Shown piece after piece: positions 8,329-16,553 of a DNA stretch of 64,000 nt. Numbering within the stretch: the first letter of the stretch is position 1; the number at the start of each line of letters is the position of its first letter. Made by a program: the position numbers and the translations under genes. The stretch is from Natronospira elongata (GTDB lineage Bacteria; Pseudomonadota; Gammaproteobacteria; Natronospirales; Natronospiraceae), in the NCBI RefSeq assembly GCF_034931365.1, contig NZ_JAYGII010000002.1:1-64000 (forward strand), written 5' to 3'. The notes under the pieces were generated by a model. That model searched no databases. It saw only the letters and a list, made by a program, of their open reading frames with translations, and had not been told where the DNA came from.

Positions 8329-9498
8329 CTAGCTTGTGGAGTCGGAGGGGCTGGCGGAGATATTCCAGGGTTTGCCGGTCAGCAGGCGTATCAGTTCGGA
8401 CTGGCGCCCGGTGCCGCTCTTGGTGAGTACTCTCTTTAGGTGGCTACGCAGGGTTTCCCGCGACAGCTGCCAGTGATCGCTGAGCTCGGACAGTTCGTGA
8501 CCCTGGGCCAGGGCACAGGCCAGTCGGGCCTCGGCCGCTGTAAGGCCGTAAAGACTCATGAGAATGTCGCGATTGACCAGGCCTGCGTCCGCCAGGTTGC
8601 TCAGGAGCCAGACGGTTTGCACATCAGGCCATGGACCCTCCAGGCCCATCGGGCCGGGTCTGGCTGGCGTGGCCACCACCAGAATGTGGGGTCGGCCCGC
8701 TTCATGTTGGAGCAGTATTGCCTCCGGGGTAGGCGGTTGGGAAAGGGCGATCCGGTTTTTGACAGTCTCGAGCATGCCCCGGAAGCGCTTGCGGTCTCTG
8801 GGGTGGGTCACCCTGATATGGCCTGTATCAGCCATCAGGCCATGACGTTGTTGAAGAATCTCCTCGGCCTTGTCGTTCTTGTGGACAATGCGATGCTCCC
8901 CGTCGAGTAGCACTACACCCACGGACAGGGCATTAAGGGTATGTTCGGCAGCATTGACCTGTTGCCGGGTGAGCCTCAAGAGCTGGCCCATGTTCACGGC
9001 CCGCTGGATATGGGGGACCAGGCGGCGCATATAGTTTTTGTCTTCCTGGTCAAACGGTCCAGCGGCCAGGTGTCGCTGGACTGCGAACTTGAAAACACAG
9101 TCCTCGGTGCGCACGGCAATACCGCCACAGACGTGATAATTCTCCTGGGGCCGCATGTAATCAGCGAAAAATTCGTTGTTACGGAGTTCCCGGGGTGTGA
9201 ATAGCTGTTCGGATGTGGCGATGAATCCGGCCGGGACGGTCTTGAGTACATCGAGGAAGATGTCGTGCTTGATTTAGTACTCGCTGTGAGCTCGCTGCAG
9301 CGCCGGGTCCAGGTTGTAGTGAATGTTGCTGCGAATGGCGGTGTTGCGTTCATCGATGCCCCGGATGATGCCTGACTTGGCATTCAGGGTCTGGGCCAGG
9401 TCAACGATGAAACCCTGCCAGTGGTCCGGGTCGGTGGCGGCGGTGTAGATAGACTCCACCTGGCTCGAAAATCTATCGATGTCGTGGGTCGATCTCAT
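8329..9498 (-). pseudogene. LuxR-family regulator interrupted by an in-frame stop
   Basis: From the ATG at 9496-9498 (AAGGGG six bases upstream) the reading runs 74 codons (DIDRFSSQVESIYTAATDPDHWQGFIVDLAQTL...HSEY), meets a TAA at 9274-9276, then continues in the same frame with IKHDIFLDVLKTVPAG and on to the end. The C-terminal LuxR/GerE helix-turn-helix is intact (LTAAEARLACALAQGHELSELSDHW, LSRETLRSHLKRVLTKSGTGRQSEL). No start codon is available between the stop and the ATG at 9154-9156, so a downstream restart would lose 114 codons. Full length would be 389 residues. It sits ten bases downstream of an alpha/beta hydrolase gene. A single base change (TAC or TAT to TAA) explains it; a sequencing error is the alternative. 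Confidence 0.8.
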
Positions 9499-9508
9499 GG
9501 CCGCCCCT

Positions 9509-10381
9509 TCACTGCGACGGACTCTGGTCAAAGGTATCCAGGACCTGGTCCCAGCGCTCAAACAAGGCGAAATGGGCGCTGTCTGCCCATTGATTCAGTG
9601 GGATACCACCAAGGTGCGCTGACAGCCATTGGCCCATGGCAATCGGCGCATTCAGGTCTCGGCTGCCATGCCAGAGGTGGACCGGGCAATTCGGTGCTTT
9701 GGGCGTGATGCCCCAGTCCGATGTCAGTGCCTGGGCGTCCGCCAGCATGCCTTCCAGGCCGGGCCGCAGACATTCGGTGAGGCTTGCGGCGTAGGCACTG
9801 GTACCCGTTTTTTCGAAAATGGCCTGGTCTTCCGGCGGTGCGCCGGCCAGAAGCAGGTCCAAGGGGGTGTCGGTGGATTCGAGACCGTCGTTGAGCATGG
9901 CGAGAAAGGCCTCGGCATCGCTACCGGCCAGTTGCCAGAATTGTTGCAGTGATTCCGGCATGCCCACCGTGGTGGCATCCGAGAATGGCGCAAGACTGCT
10001 GACCAGGCCCAGTCGGTTAATGCGTTCCGGTAGGCGCAGGGCGGCAGCCAGGGCATGGGGGCCGCCGCCGGAAAAGCCGAGAAGGCCAGTCTGGTCGAGT
10101 GCCAAGTGGTCCAGCAGGGCGGCCAGGTCGTCGGCAAAATCGGCAAGGGTACGGCCCGGGGAAGGGGAGCTTGCACCGTAGCCGGGGCGGTCCGGCACGA
10201 TCACCCGCAAACCGAAAATCGCGGCCAGATCGGCCGCCGGGGCAAATTCCCAGCGTGATCCCGGCGTTCCATGGCAGTAGACGATGCCTCTGCCGTCGGC
10301 GAGGCCATATTCCGACCAGCCAAGTTGCCGATCAGCGGCAAGGCGCAGGGTGTGGTGGTTCCCGTACTGATGCCCGGTCAT
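9509..10381 (-). CDS. Alpha/beta hydrolase
   Basis: A 290-residue serine hydrolase. The oxyanion segment YCHGTPGSRWEF, the nucleophile elbow GFSGGG, the acid in LWHGSRDLNAPI and the catalytic His in WADSAHFALFERW all occur in the expected order and spacing. There is no signal peptide, so it acts in the cytoplasm. The ATG at 10379-10381 has AAGGGAG five bases upstream; a GTG fifteen bases earlier is in frame but would sit on that site. The disrupted LuxR gene follows ten bases after the stop, so the two formed an operon in which the regulator probably controlled the hydrolase. The substrate cannot be predicted. Confidence 0.85.
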   Translation of the reverse strand: MTGHQYGNHHTLRLAADRQLGWSEYGLADGRGIVYCHGTPGSRWEFAPAADLAAIFGLRVIVPDRPGYGASSPSPGRTLADFADDLAALLDHLALDQTGLLGFSGGGPHALAAALRLPERINRLGLVSSLAPFSDATTVGMPESLQQFWQLAGSDAEAFLAMLNDGLESTDTPLDLLLAGAPPEDQAIFEKTGTSAYAASLTECLRPGLEGMLADAQALTSDWGITPKAPNCPVHLWHGSRDLNAPIAMGQWLSAHLGGIPLNQWADSAHFALFERWDQVLDTFDQSPSQ

Positions 10382-10731
10382 ACTGACTCCCTTCACCGGG
10401 TTTGCTAAAGCCCGGAAACGATCCCCTCCTTCTTTTTACATATTAGACCTGCCGGGGCCTTGCTGCCACTCAAAATCGGCTTGAGGCGGGGATGTAACTC
10501 TTGGTTTGGTCCCGAGGGGCGTCAAGTCAGGTCCTTAGCTTGCGCTGAGCGCGGCTTGCCATCTTTCACCTTGGCTCCAGCCGGCCTCATGTCTGGTCGT
10601 CACTGAGGCTCCTGGTTGCCGGGGCGATATTGGAACTTGCCTGCCGGCCCGTTGTCGTCTTGCGGTCATCCGTGAGTTCCGGGAGGATGGGTTGCCATTG
10701 CCCGTCTGGAATCCCGACTTTGTGGTGTCCT
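10382..10731. other. Divergent gap between hydrolase and metalloprotease genes
   Basis: These 350 bases hold no convincing gene on either strand. The metalloprotease frame is open back to 10630, but that stretch has no ribosome binding site and would bury the lipoprotein signal behind 34 residues. The promoters of both flanking genes must lie here, but I could not pick a convincing -35/-10 pair. Confidence 0.5.
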
Positions 10732-13212
10732 ATGCATAAACTGCCTGGCTCTTTCTCCCCTGTCTGTTTCCCTGTTCTTTTGCTGCTTGGGCTGTTCCTG
10801 ACAGCCTGTGGACCGTCCGGTGATTCATCCAATGGTCTGTCCGAGCGGGATCTGCGTGATGCCGACTCGGCCGAGGGCCTGTTCACGGTGCATCAAATCG
10901 ATGAGCGGATCCTTTTTGAGATTCCCCAGGACATGCTCGGGCGCGAGATGGCGGTGATGAGCCGTTATGCCAAGGCCCAGGAAGGGCTGGCGGCCCGTGG
11001 CGGCGGGGATCGCATGACCGAGAATATGGTGGTGCAGTGGGAGCGGCGCGGTGACCGTGTTGTGCTTCGCAGTCAGAGCCATGCCAATACCGCTGATCCG
11101 GATTCCCCCCTGGCCCTGGCCGTCGCCAATTCGAATTTCTCGCCGGTCGTTGCCAGTTTCCCGGTGGAGATGGAGCGACAGGGACGGGCGGTGATTGATG
11201 TCACTGAAATGTATCTGGGAGATCATCCGGCCTTCTCCTTTCCCCGCCAACGCCGGGATGATCTGGGTATCCGACAGTTTGATGCGGAGCGAAGCTGGCT
11301 GGAGTGGAGCCGGGCTTTTCCCGGGAACATCGAGATTCGGGCCGTGCGCAGTTATGACGCGGAGAATCCGCCCTCCAATCGTCGGGGCGGTACGGTTTCC
11401 TTCGAGATCAACCACTCCATGATCCTGCTGCCGGAGGAACCCATGATGCCCCGCCTGGCGGATGAGCGGGTTACCTACATTACCCAGCAGCAGACCGATT
11501 ATTCCCGGGATTTCCAGGGGGTGCGGCCCTATGAATACCTGCGCCGCTACCGTCTGGAGCCCAAGGACATGGAGGCATTCAAGCGCGGTGAGCTGGTGGA
11601 GCCCAAGGAGCCCATCGTCTGGTATATCGACCCGGCGACGCCGGAGAAGTGGGTGCCTTACTTCAAGGCCGGGATCATGGAGTGGGAGTCGGCCTTTGAA
11701 AAAGCCGGCTTCAAGAATGCGGTGGATGTGAAGCTGGCACCCACCGAGGAAGAAGACCCGGAGTTCAGTCTGCTGGACGCCCGCTACAACGTGATTCGCT
11801 ACGTGGCCACCCCGGTACGCTCGGCCAACGCCGGCGGTGATGTGGTGGACCCCCGTTCCGGTGAGGTGATCCGCGGTCACATGAATATGTACCACGGTCT
11901 GGATGAGCGCTTGCGTTGGTGGCTGGTGTCTCAGGTGGCCACCGCCAACCCCCGCTTCCGAACCACTGAACTGAGTGAAGAGGATCTCGGCGAGGCCCTG
12001 CGCTATGTGGTCTCCCATGAAATGGCCCATGCCATGGGGCTGCCCCATAACCAGCGGGCCAATTTTGTGTACCCGGTGGAGAGTCTGCGCGACCCGGATT
12101 TCGTGGAAGAGTGGGGCCATTCGGCTTCATCAGTCGGGCGTACTCGTTATAACTACATCGCTCAGCCCGGTGACGACGTGTCCCCGGAGCGCCGCATCGG
12201 TCTGTGGGATGAGTTCGCCATCATGTGGGGCTATCGGCCGATCCCGGAAGCCACCACGCCGGAAGAGGAACTGGAAACCCTCAATGAATGGATCGTCGAG
12301 CGGGCGGACAAGCCCTGGTTCCGTTCCGCCCATCCGCAGTTTGGCATGGACGTGGAATGGGACCCTTACCGCATGACCGAGGGTATTTCCGATGATCCGG
12401 TGAAAGCGGCTGAGTACGGCATGCGCAATTTGCGCGAGGCCACCCGCAATCTGCGTGAGTGGCTTTTGAAGGCCGGCGATGACTACTACGAGCTGGAAAC
12501 CCATTACCTGCAGAATCTGACCCAATGGAATCGCTACGCCGAGCATGCCGCAGCGGCCGTGGGCGGCTCCTGGACCCACCACAAGCGAGTTGGCGAGGAG
12601 GGCGCGGTTTATACCCCCATCGATCCCGACTACCAGCGCAAGGCCATGGCCTTCATCGACGAGCATGTCCTCAGCACGCCGGAGTGGGCACTGGACATGG
12701 AAACCCTGCGTCGCTTGGAGCACGCCGGCGCGGTGGAGCGTATTCGGGCCTATCAGGAACTGGCCGTGCAGCGACTGCTAAATCATGCCCGCCTGGCTCG
12801 GATGATCGAGCACGAGGCCTTCCTGGGCGATGAAACCTATCGGCCCACCGATATGTTGGATGATGCCCGGGCCATGATCTGGCGGGAGTTGAGCGAAGGT
12901 GAGGCCATCAACACCTGGCGGCGCAACATGCAGCGAGCCTACCTGGAACAGGCCCAATACCTGTTGCAGCAGGCCGAGTCCGAGCACTGGCAGCCGCCTG
13001 CTTCCGGCAATCTCCGGGTGGGCAGGAATGACGACCCGCCCTTGAATGCGGATCTGCACATCAGCCAGTCGGATATCCGGCCCTTAGTCCGTGAACAACT
13101 GGCTTTACTGGCTGATGAGATCGCTTCCTTTCTGGATAATGGAGTGAAAGACCGGATGACCCGAATTCATCTGCAGGATGCCCAGCGGCGCATTGAGCGG
13201 GCCTTGCGCTAG
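10732..13212 (+). CDS. Zinc-dependent metalloprotease lipoprotein (DUF5117/DUF4953)
   Basis: An 826-residue protein with a lipoprotein signal (LLLGLFLTACGPSG). Residues about 60-190 are the DUF5117-type region (MVVQWERRGDRVVLRSQS, ALAVANSNFSPVVASFPVE), followed by a DUF4953-like catalytic half with the zinc motif HEMAHAMGLPHN at residues 429-440, an extended HExxHxxGxxH of metzincin type. A long helical C-terminus follows (ERALR end). The ATG at 10732 puts the hydrophobic leader at the N-terminus. It is probably an envelope-anchored peptidase facing the periplasm or surface. It is a paralogue of the truncated gene at the left edge. The outer-membrane barrel gene follows on the same strand 125 bases later. 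Confidence 0.85.
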   Translation: MHKLPGSFSPVCFPVLLLLGLFLTACGPSGDSSNGLSERDLRDADSAEGLFTVHQIDERILFEIPQDMLGREMAVMSRYAKAQEGLAARGGGDRMTENMVVQWERRGDRVVLRSQSHANTADPDSPLALAVANSNFSPVVASFPVEMERQGRAVIDVTEMYLGDHPAFSFPRQRRDDLGIRQFDAERSWLEWSRAFPGNIEIRAVRSYDAENPPSNRRGGTVSFEINHSMILLPEEPMMPRLADERVTYITQQQTDYSRDFQGVRPYEYLRRYRLEPKDMEAFKRGELVEPKEPIVWYIDPATPEKWVPYFKAGIMEWESAFEKAGFKNAVDVKLAPTEEEDPEFSLLDARYNVIRYVATPVRSANAGGDVVDPRSGEVIRGHMNMYHGLDERLRWWLVSQVATANPRFRTTELSEEDLGEALRYVVSHEMAHAMGLPHNQRANFVYPVESLRDPDFVEEWGHSASSVGRTRYNYIAQPGDDVSPERRIGLWDEFAIMWGYRPIPEATTPEEELETLNEWIVERADKPWFRSAHPQFGMDVEWDPYRMTEGISDDPVKAAEYGMRNLREATRNLREWLLKAGDDYYELETHYLQNLTQWNRYAEHAAAAVGGSWTHHKRVGEEGAVYTPIDPDYQRKAMAFIDEHVLSTPEWALDMETLRRLEHAGAVERIRAYQELAVQRLLNHARLARMIEHEAFLGDETYRPTDMLDDARAMIWRELSEGEAINTWRRNMQRAYLEQAQYLLQQAESEHWQPPASGNLRVGRNDDPPLNADLHISQSDIRPLVREQLALLADEIASFLDNGVKDRMTRIHLQDAQRRIERALR

Positions 13213-13337
13213 ATACAGGGTCTGGAAGGCTGGTTCTGCACTTGGATTTGAGGGGCCTGCAACCCGGAAAATAGCGGTAGCATAGACCATGATACTGATT
13301 GCCATGATTTGAAGTCCGAAATCGAGGGGGAAGGGAA

Positions 13338-13931
13338 GTGAGCCGGAATTTGATTGCTGGGGGCTTGTGTTTCTTGTTGCTGTTTGCAGCCAATGGTGTC
13401 CGTGCCACCGATATTTTTGTTGGGGGCGGTATTCTGGACGGCGGTGCCGGTACCCAGGATGATGACTGGAATCTTTTCTCTGCCCGCGATTTCAGGGGCA
13501 CGGGCGGATGGGTATCGGTCGGTGCTATCGATCGGGATCTGCGCTTCTACGGCACGCTTGGTCGATTGCCATTTGATGATGCCGATCTGACTGTGGCGAC
13601 CTTCGCTGGTGATTATGTCTTTGCCTACGGTGATGTGCTAAGGCCCTATATTGGGCTGTCCGCCGGCTATGGGCGGCAAAAGTGGACAGAGAACGTGCCC
13701 TTCGATGAGGACCGCATGGCCATGTTCGATGGTGAGAGCGGGGAGGGCTTTATCTTTGGCTTTCAGGCTGGTGTGCTGCTCGAGTTCAACCGACATTGGC
13801 AGATGGATATCGGTGGGCGGGGTTACTATTCAAGAATCAGCAGTTCGGCTGTGATCGAAGGCTTTGATGTGGCGCATCAGAGACTGGAGACGCTCAACTT
13901 CATGCATGTTTCCCTGTACTACCAGTTTTGA
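13338..13931 (+). CDS. Outer-membrane beta-barrel protein
   Basis: A 197-residue protein starting with GTG, preceded by a purine-rich GGGGGAAGGGA. The signal peptide ends near GVRATDIF. The mature part alternates polar and hydrophobic residues in strands (GTGGWVSVGAIDRDL, LRPYIGLSAGYGRQKW, GFIFGFQAGVLLEF, WQMDIGGRGYYSRI) and ends with LYYQF, the terminal Phe that marks outer-membrane barrels. It probably forms an eight-stranded OmpW/OmpA-like barrel; the function is unknown. It is convergent with the VWA gene, only 24 bases between stops. Confidence 0.75.
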   Translation: MSRNLIAGGLCFLLLFAANGVRATDIFVGGGILDGGAGTQDDDWNLFSARDFRGTGGWVSVGAIDRDLRFYGTLGRLPFDDADLTVATFAGDYVFAYGDVLRPYIGLSAGYGRQKWTENVPFDEDRMAMFDGESGEGFIFGFQAGVLLEFNRHWQMDIGGRGYYSRISSSAVIEGFDVAHQRLETLNFMHVSLYYQF

Positions 13932-13955
13932 TCCTGGGTTCTTCATTGAAAGCCG

Positions 13956-15164
13956 TCAATCTGTTGGCTTTTTTCCGGTTTGCAGGCAGGTGATGGCCCG
14001 CTCCAGGCCTTCCACGGTCAGGGGGAACATTCGCCCGTCAAGCAGCTCCCGCACCATGCCAATGCTGTAAGTCCGTTCCCAGTCTTCTTCGGGTACCGGG
14101 TTGAGCCAGATCAGGCGTTCAAAACGCTGTTTGATCTTCTCGAAGGAGGCCGCTCCCGGCTCCGGGTTCATGAAGTCGATGGCACCGAAGGGGGCGGCAA
14201 TTTCGTAGGGCGACATGGAGGCATCACCGACGAAGATCGCCTTGTAGTCGGGGCCGTAGGTGTTGAGGATCTCATCCAGTGGGGTGAGATTGTCGTGGCG
14301 CAGCTCGTTAGCCTGCCAGAGATGCTCGTAGATGAAGTTGTGGAAATAGTAGTGCTCCAGGTGCTTGAACTCGGCACGGCATGCGGTGAATAGGGCTTCG
14401 GAAAGCTGGACGTGATCGTCCATGGAACCGCCTACATCAAAAAAACTCAGGACCTTGACGGCATTGTGCCGTTCCGGTCGGGTGCGGATGTCCAGCAGGC
14501 CGGCATTGCGGGCCGTGTCCCGGATGGTGGCATCCAGGTCCAGCTCTTCCCGGGCCCCGCTGCGGGCGAAGCGTCGCAACTTGCGCAGGGCGAGCTGGAT
14601 GTTGCGGCTGCCGATTTCGGATTCGTCGTCCAGGTTTCGATATCGACGCTGCTCCCAGACCTTGACCGCCCGGCGATGGCGGCCCGGTCCACCGATGCGG
14701 ATGCCTTCCGGGTTGTAACCGCCATGGCCGAAGGGGCTGGTCCCGCCGGTACCGATCCAGCGGTTGCCGCCCTCGTGCCGCCCGGTTTGTTCATTGAGCC
14801 GTTCTTCCAGGGCCTTCATCAGGGCTTCCAGCCCGCCAAAGGCCTCGATCTGGCGCTTCTCCTCTTCGGAGAAATGCCGGTCCAGTTCCAGGCGCAGCCA
14901 GTCCTCGGGGAATTCGCCGCCGAGCGGGTCGGGCATGGCCTCCAGGCCTTCCTGGAAATGGGCAAAGGCCTGATCAAAACGGTCAAAGCGGGTCTCGTCC
15001 TTCACCAGGGTCATGCGGCTCAGGTGATAGAAGGCATCCATGTCACAAGCGGCAAGGTTGGCCTCCATCACCTCATGCAAGGCAATAAGATCCTTGGGGG
15101 TGACGGGGAGCCCGTGCTGGCGCAGGGTTGTGAAAAAACGGATGAGCATGGGCGGCAGTGGCAC
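13956..15164 (-). CDS. VWA-domain protein, partner of the MoxR ATPase
   Basis: A 402-residue cytoplasmic protein. The C-terminal half is a CoxE-like von Willebrand A domain with the MIDAS motif DVGGSMDD and a second metal-site segment near AIFVGDASMSPYE. The N-terminal half (LPVTPKDLIALHEVMEANLA ... FHLSRM-like helices, and the Gly-rich GTGGTSPFGHGGYNPEG) is typical of the VWA partners of MoxR ATPases. The GTG start follows the MoxR stop codon directly; an ATG five codons later is an equal candidate, as neither has a clear ribosome binding site. MoxR/VWA pairs act as chaperones that insert metal or mature other complexes; the client is not encoded beside them here. Confidence 0.85.
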   Translation of the reverse strand: MPLPPMLIRFFTTLRQHGLPVTPKDLIALHEVMEANLAACDMDAFYHLSRMTLVKDETRFDRFDQAFAHFQEGLEAMPDPLGGEFPEDWLRLELDRHFSEEEKRQIEAFGGLEALMKALEERLNEQTGRHEGGNRWIGTGGTSPFGHGGYNPEGIRIGGPGRHRRAVKVWEQRRYRNLDDESEIGSRNIQLALRKLRRFARSGAREELDLDATIRDTARNAGLLDIRTRPERHNAVKVLSFFDVGGSMDDHVQLSEALFTACRAEFKHLEHYYFHNFIYEHLWQANELRHDNLTPLDEILNTYGPDYKAIFVGDASMSPYEIAAPFGAIDFMNPEPGAASFEKIKQRFERLIWLNPVPEEDWERTYSIGMVRELLDGRMFPLTVEGLERAITCLQTGKKPTD

Positions 15165-16007
15165 TCAGGCGCGGCGGCTCATGAAGGCCAGGCGCTCCAG
15201 CAGTTGCACGTCCTGTTCGTTCTTTACCAGGGCACCATAGAGGGGTGGCAGGGCCTCGCGGATGTCACCGCCTTTCAGGGCCTTGGCCGCAAGCTGGTCG
15301 CTGACCAGCAGTTTGAGCCAATCCAGTAGTTCGGAGGTGGAGGGCGGCTTTTTCAGGCCTGGCACCTCGCGGACCTGAAAGAACATGCGCAGGGCATCGC
15401 TTATCAGCTTTGATTCAATGTCCGGGAAATGGACGTCAATGATGGCCTTGAGGGTGTCCGCGTCCGGAAACTCGATGTAATGGAAGAAACAGCGGCGCAG
15501 AAAGGCGTCCGGCAGTTCCTTCTCATTGTTCGAGGTGATGATCACCACGGGCCGATGCCGGGCGCGGATGGTCTCGCCGGTCTCGTAGACATGGAACTCC
15601 ATTCGGTCCAGTTCCACCAGCAGGTCATTGGGAAATTCGATGTCGGCCTTGTCGATTTCATCGATCAGTAGAACGGCCCGCCGTTGGCTGGCGAAGGCCT
15701 CCCAGAGCTTGCCGGGGCGGATGTAGTTGTTGACGTCGTGGACCCGGTCATCGCCGAGCTGAGAGTCCCGCAGGCGGGAGACCGCATCGTATTCGTAGAG
15801 GCCTTGCTGGGCGCGAGTGGTGGATTTGATGTGCCACTGAATCAGGGGCATGTCCAGACCCCTGGCGATCTCCTCGGCCAGCAGGGTCTTGCCCGTGCCG
15901 GGCTCGCCCTTGACCAGCAGGGGGCGCTCCAGGGTCATGGCGGCGTTGACGGCCAGTTGCAGCTTGTCGTCGGCGATATAGCGCGCGGATCCCTTGAATC
16001 CGGTCAT
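15165..16007 (-). CDS. MoxR-family AAA+ ATPase
   Basis: A 280-residue AAA+ ATPase with Walker A GEPGTGKTL (about residues 34-42), Walker B LLIDEIDKAD, sensor 1 ITSNNEKELPDAFLRR and the arginine finger region in the same segment. The ATG at 16005-16007 has GGAGG seven bases upstream and starts directly with the MoxR N-terminus (FKGSARYIADDKLQLAVNAAM); the open frame continues upstream without a start site. It is the first gene of a two-gene operon with the VWA protein, whose start codon abuts its stop. Together they should form an ATP-driven maturation chaperone. Confidence 0.92.
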   Translation of the reverse strand: MTGFKGSARYIADDKLQLAVNAAMTLERPLLVKGEPGTGKTLLAEEIARGLDMPLIQWHIKSTTRAQQGLYEYDAVSRLRDSQLGDDRVHDVNNYIRPGKLWEAFASQRRAVLLIDEIDKADIEFPNDLLVELDRMEFHVYETGETIRARHRPVVIITSNNEKELPDAFLRRCFFHYIEFPDADTLKAIIDVHFPDIESKLISDALRMFFQVREVPGLKKPPSTSELLDWLKLLVSDQLAAKALKGGDIREALPPLYGALVKNEQDVQLLERLAFMSRRA

Positions 16008-16180
16008 CGGGGGCCTCCAGGAAGTAGGGTATTCGGCGGAGGGCGCAGTGTACCCAATCCGGCCCGGGAGACCCAGGGATTCACCGGCCGGTGGCACTGA
16101 AAATGACGCTTGACCGGGCGCATTAGCTGATCTGCTGTATTATCTATGTAAATCACCTGATTGTTCGAGGAGAAAGGAAG

Positions 16181-16540
16181 ATGGAAGCAATGCGTGCTGC
16201 CCTGCTGAGCGGGCTGTTGGCAATTTCTCTGGGTCTCGGCGGTTGTGCCCTGGTGATTGGCAATGAGATGGGCAATACCGGCTGGGACGAGGCCTATCCG
16301 GCGGATTTCAAGGAGCAGAGCCGGAGTGACCGGGCCATGAGCCAGGCCGTTCAGGCTGCCCTCAACCGGGATGCCGAAACCCGCCGGGCGGGTATTCGGG
16401 CCCGCAGCCGGGACGGGGAAGTCCTGCTGTTGGGCCGGACCGGTGATCCTGACGTGGTCAGCCACGCTCTGCGAGTATCGCTTGAGGTGGAAGGCGTGGA
16501 GCAGGTCACCAGCCGGATCGAACTGACCGGCAGTCGCTAG
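16181..16540 (+). CDS. BON-domain lipoprotein
   Basis: A 119-residue lipoprotein (signal LGLGGC, Cys at about residue 22). After a linker it carries one BON domain (MSQAVQAALNRDAETRRAGIRARSRDGEVLLLGRTGDPDVVSHAL, then EGVEQVTSRIEL), the phospholipid-binding fold of OsmY and DolP. It should sit in the outer membrane facing the periplasm. The start has a strong AGGAGAAAGGA. It is 13 bases from the DUF885 gene and probably shares its transcript. Confidence 0.85.
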   Translation: MEAMRAALLSGLLAISLGLGGCALVIGNEMGNTGWDEAYPADFKEQSRSDRAMSQAVQAALNRDAETRRAGIRARSRDGEVLLLGRTGDPDVVSHALRVSLEVEGVEQVTSRIELTGSR

Positions 16541-16553
16541 GGAGGCAGGGATA

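Noticed and set aside
8215..8439. Plus-strand 74-codon frame between the two disrupted genes
   Set aside because: Most of it is antisense to the conserved LuxR DNA-binding end, and the product is low in complexity.
10630..10731. Earlier ATG for the metalloprotease
   Set aside because: It would put 34 residues before the lipoprotein signal and has no ribosome binding site.
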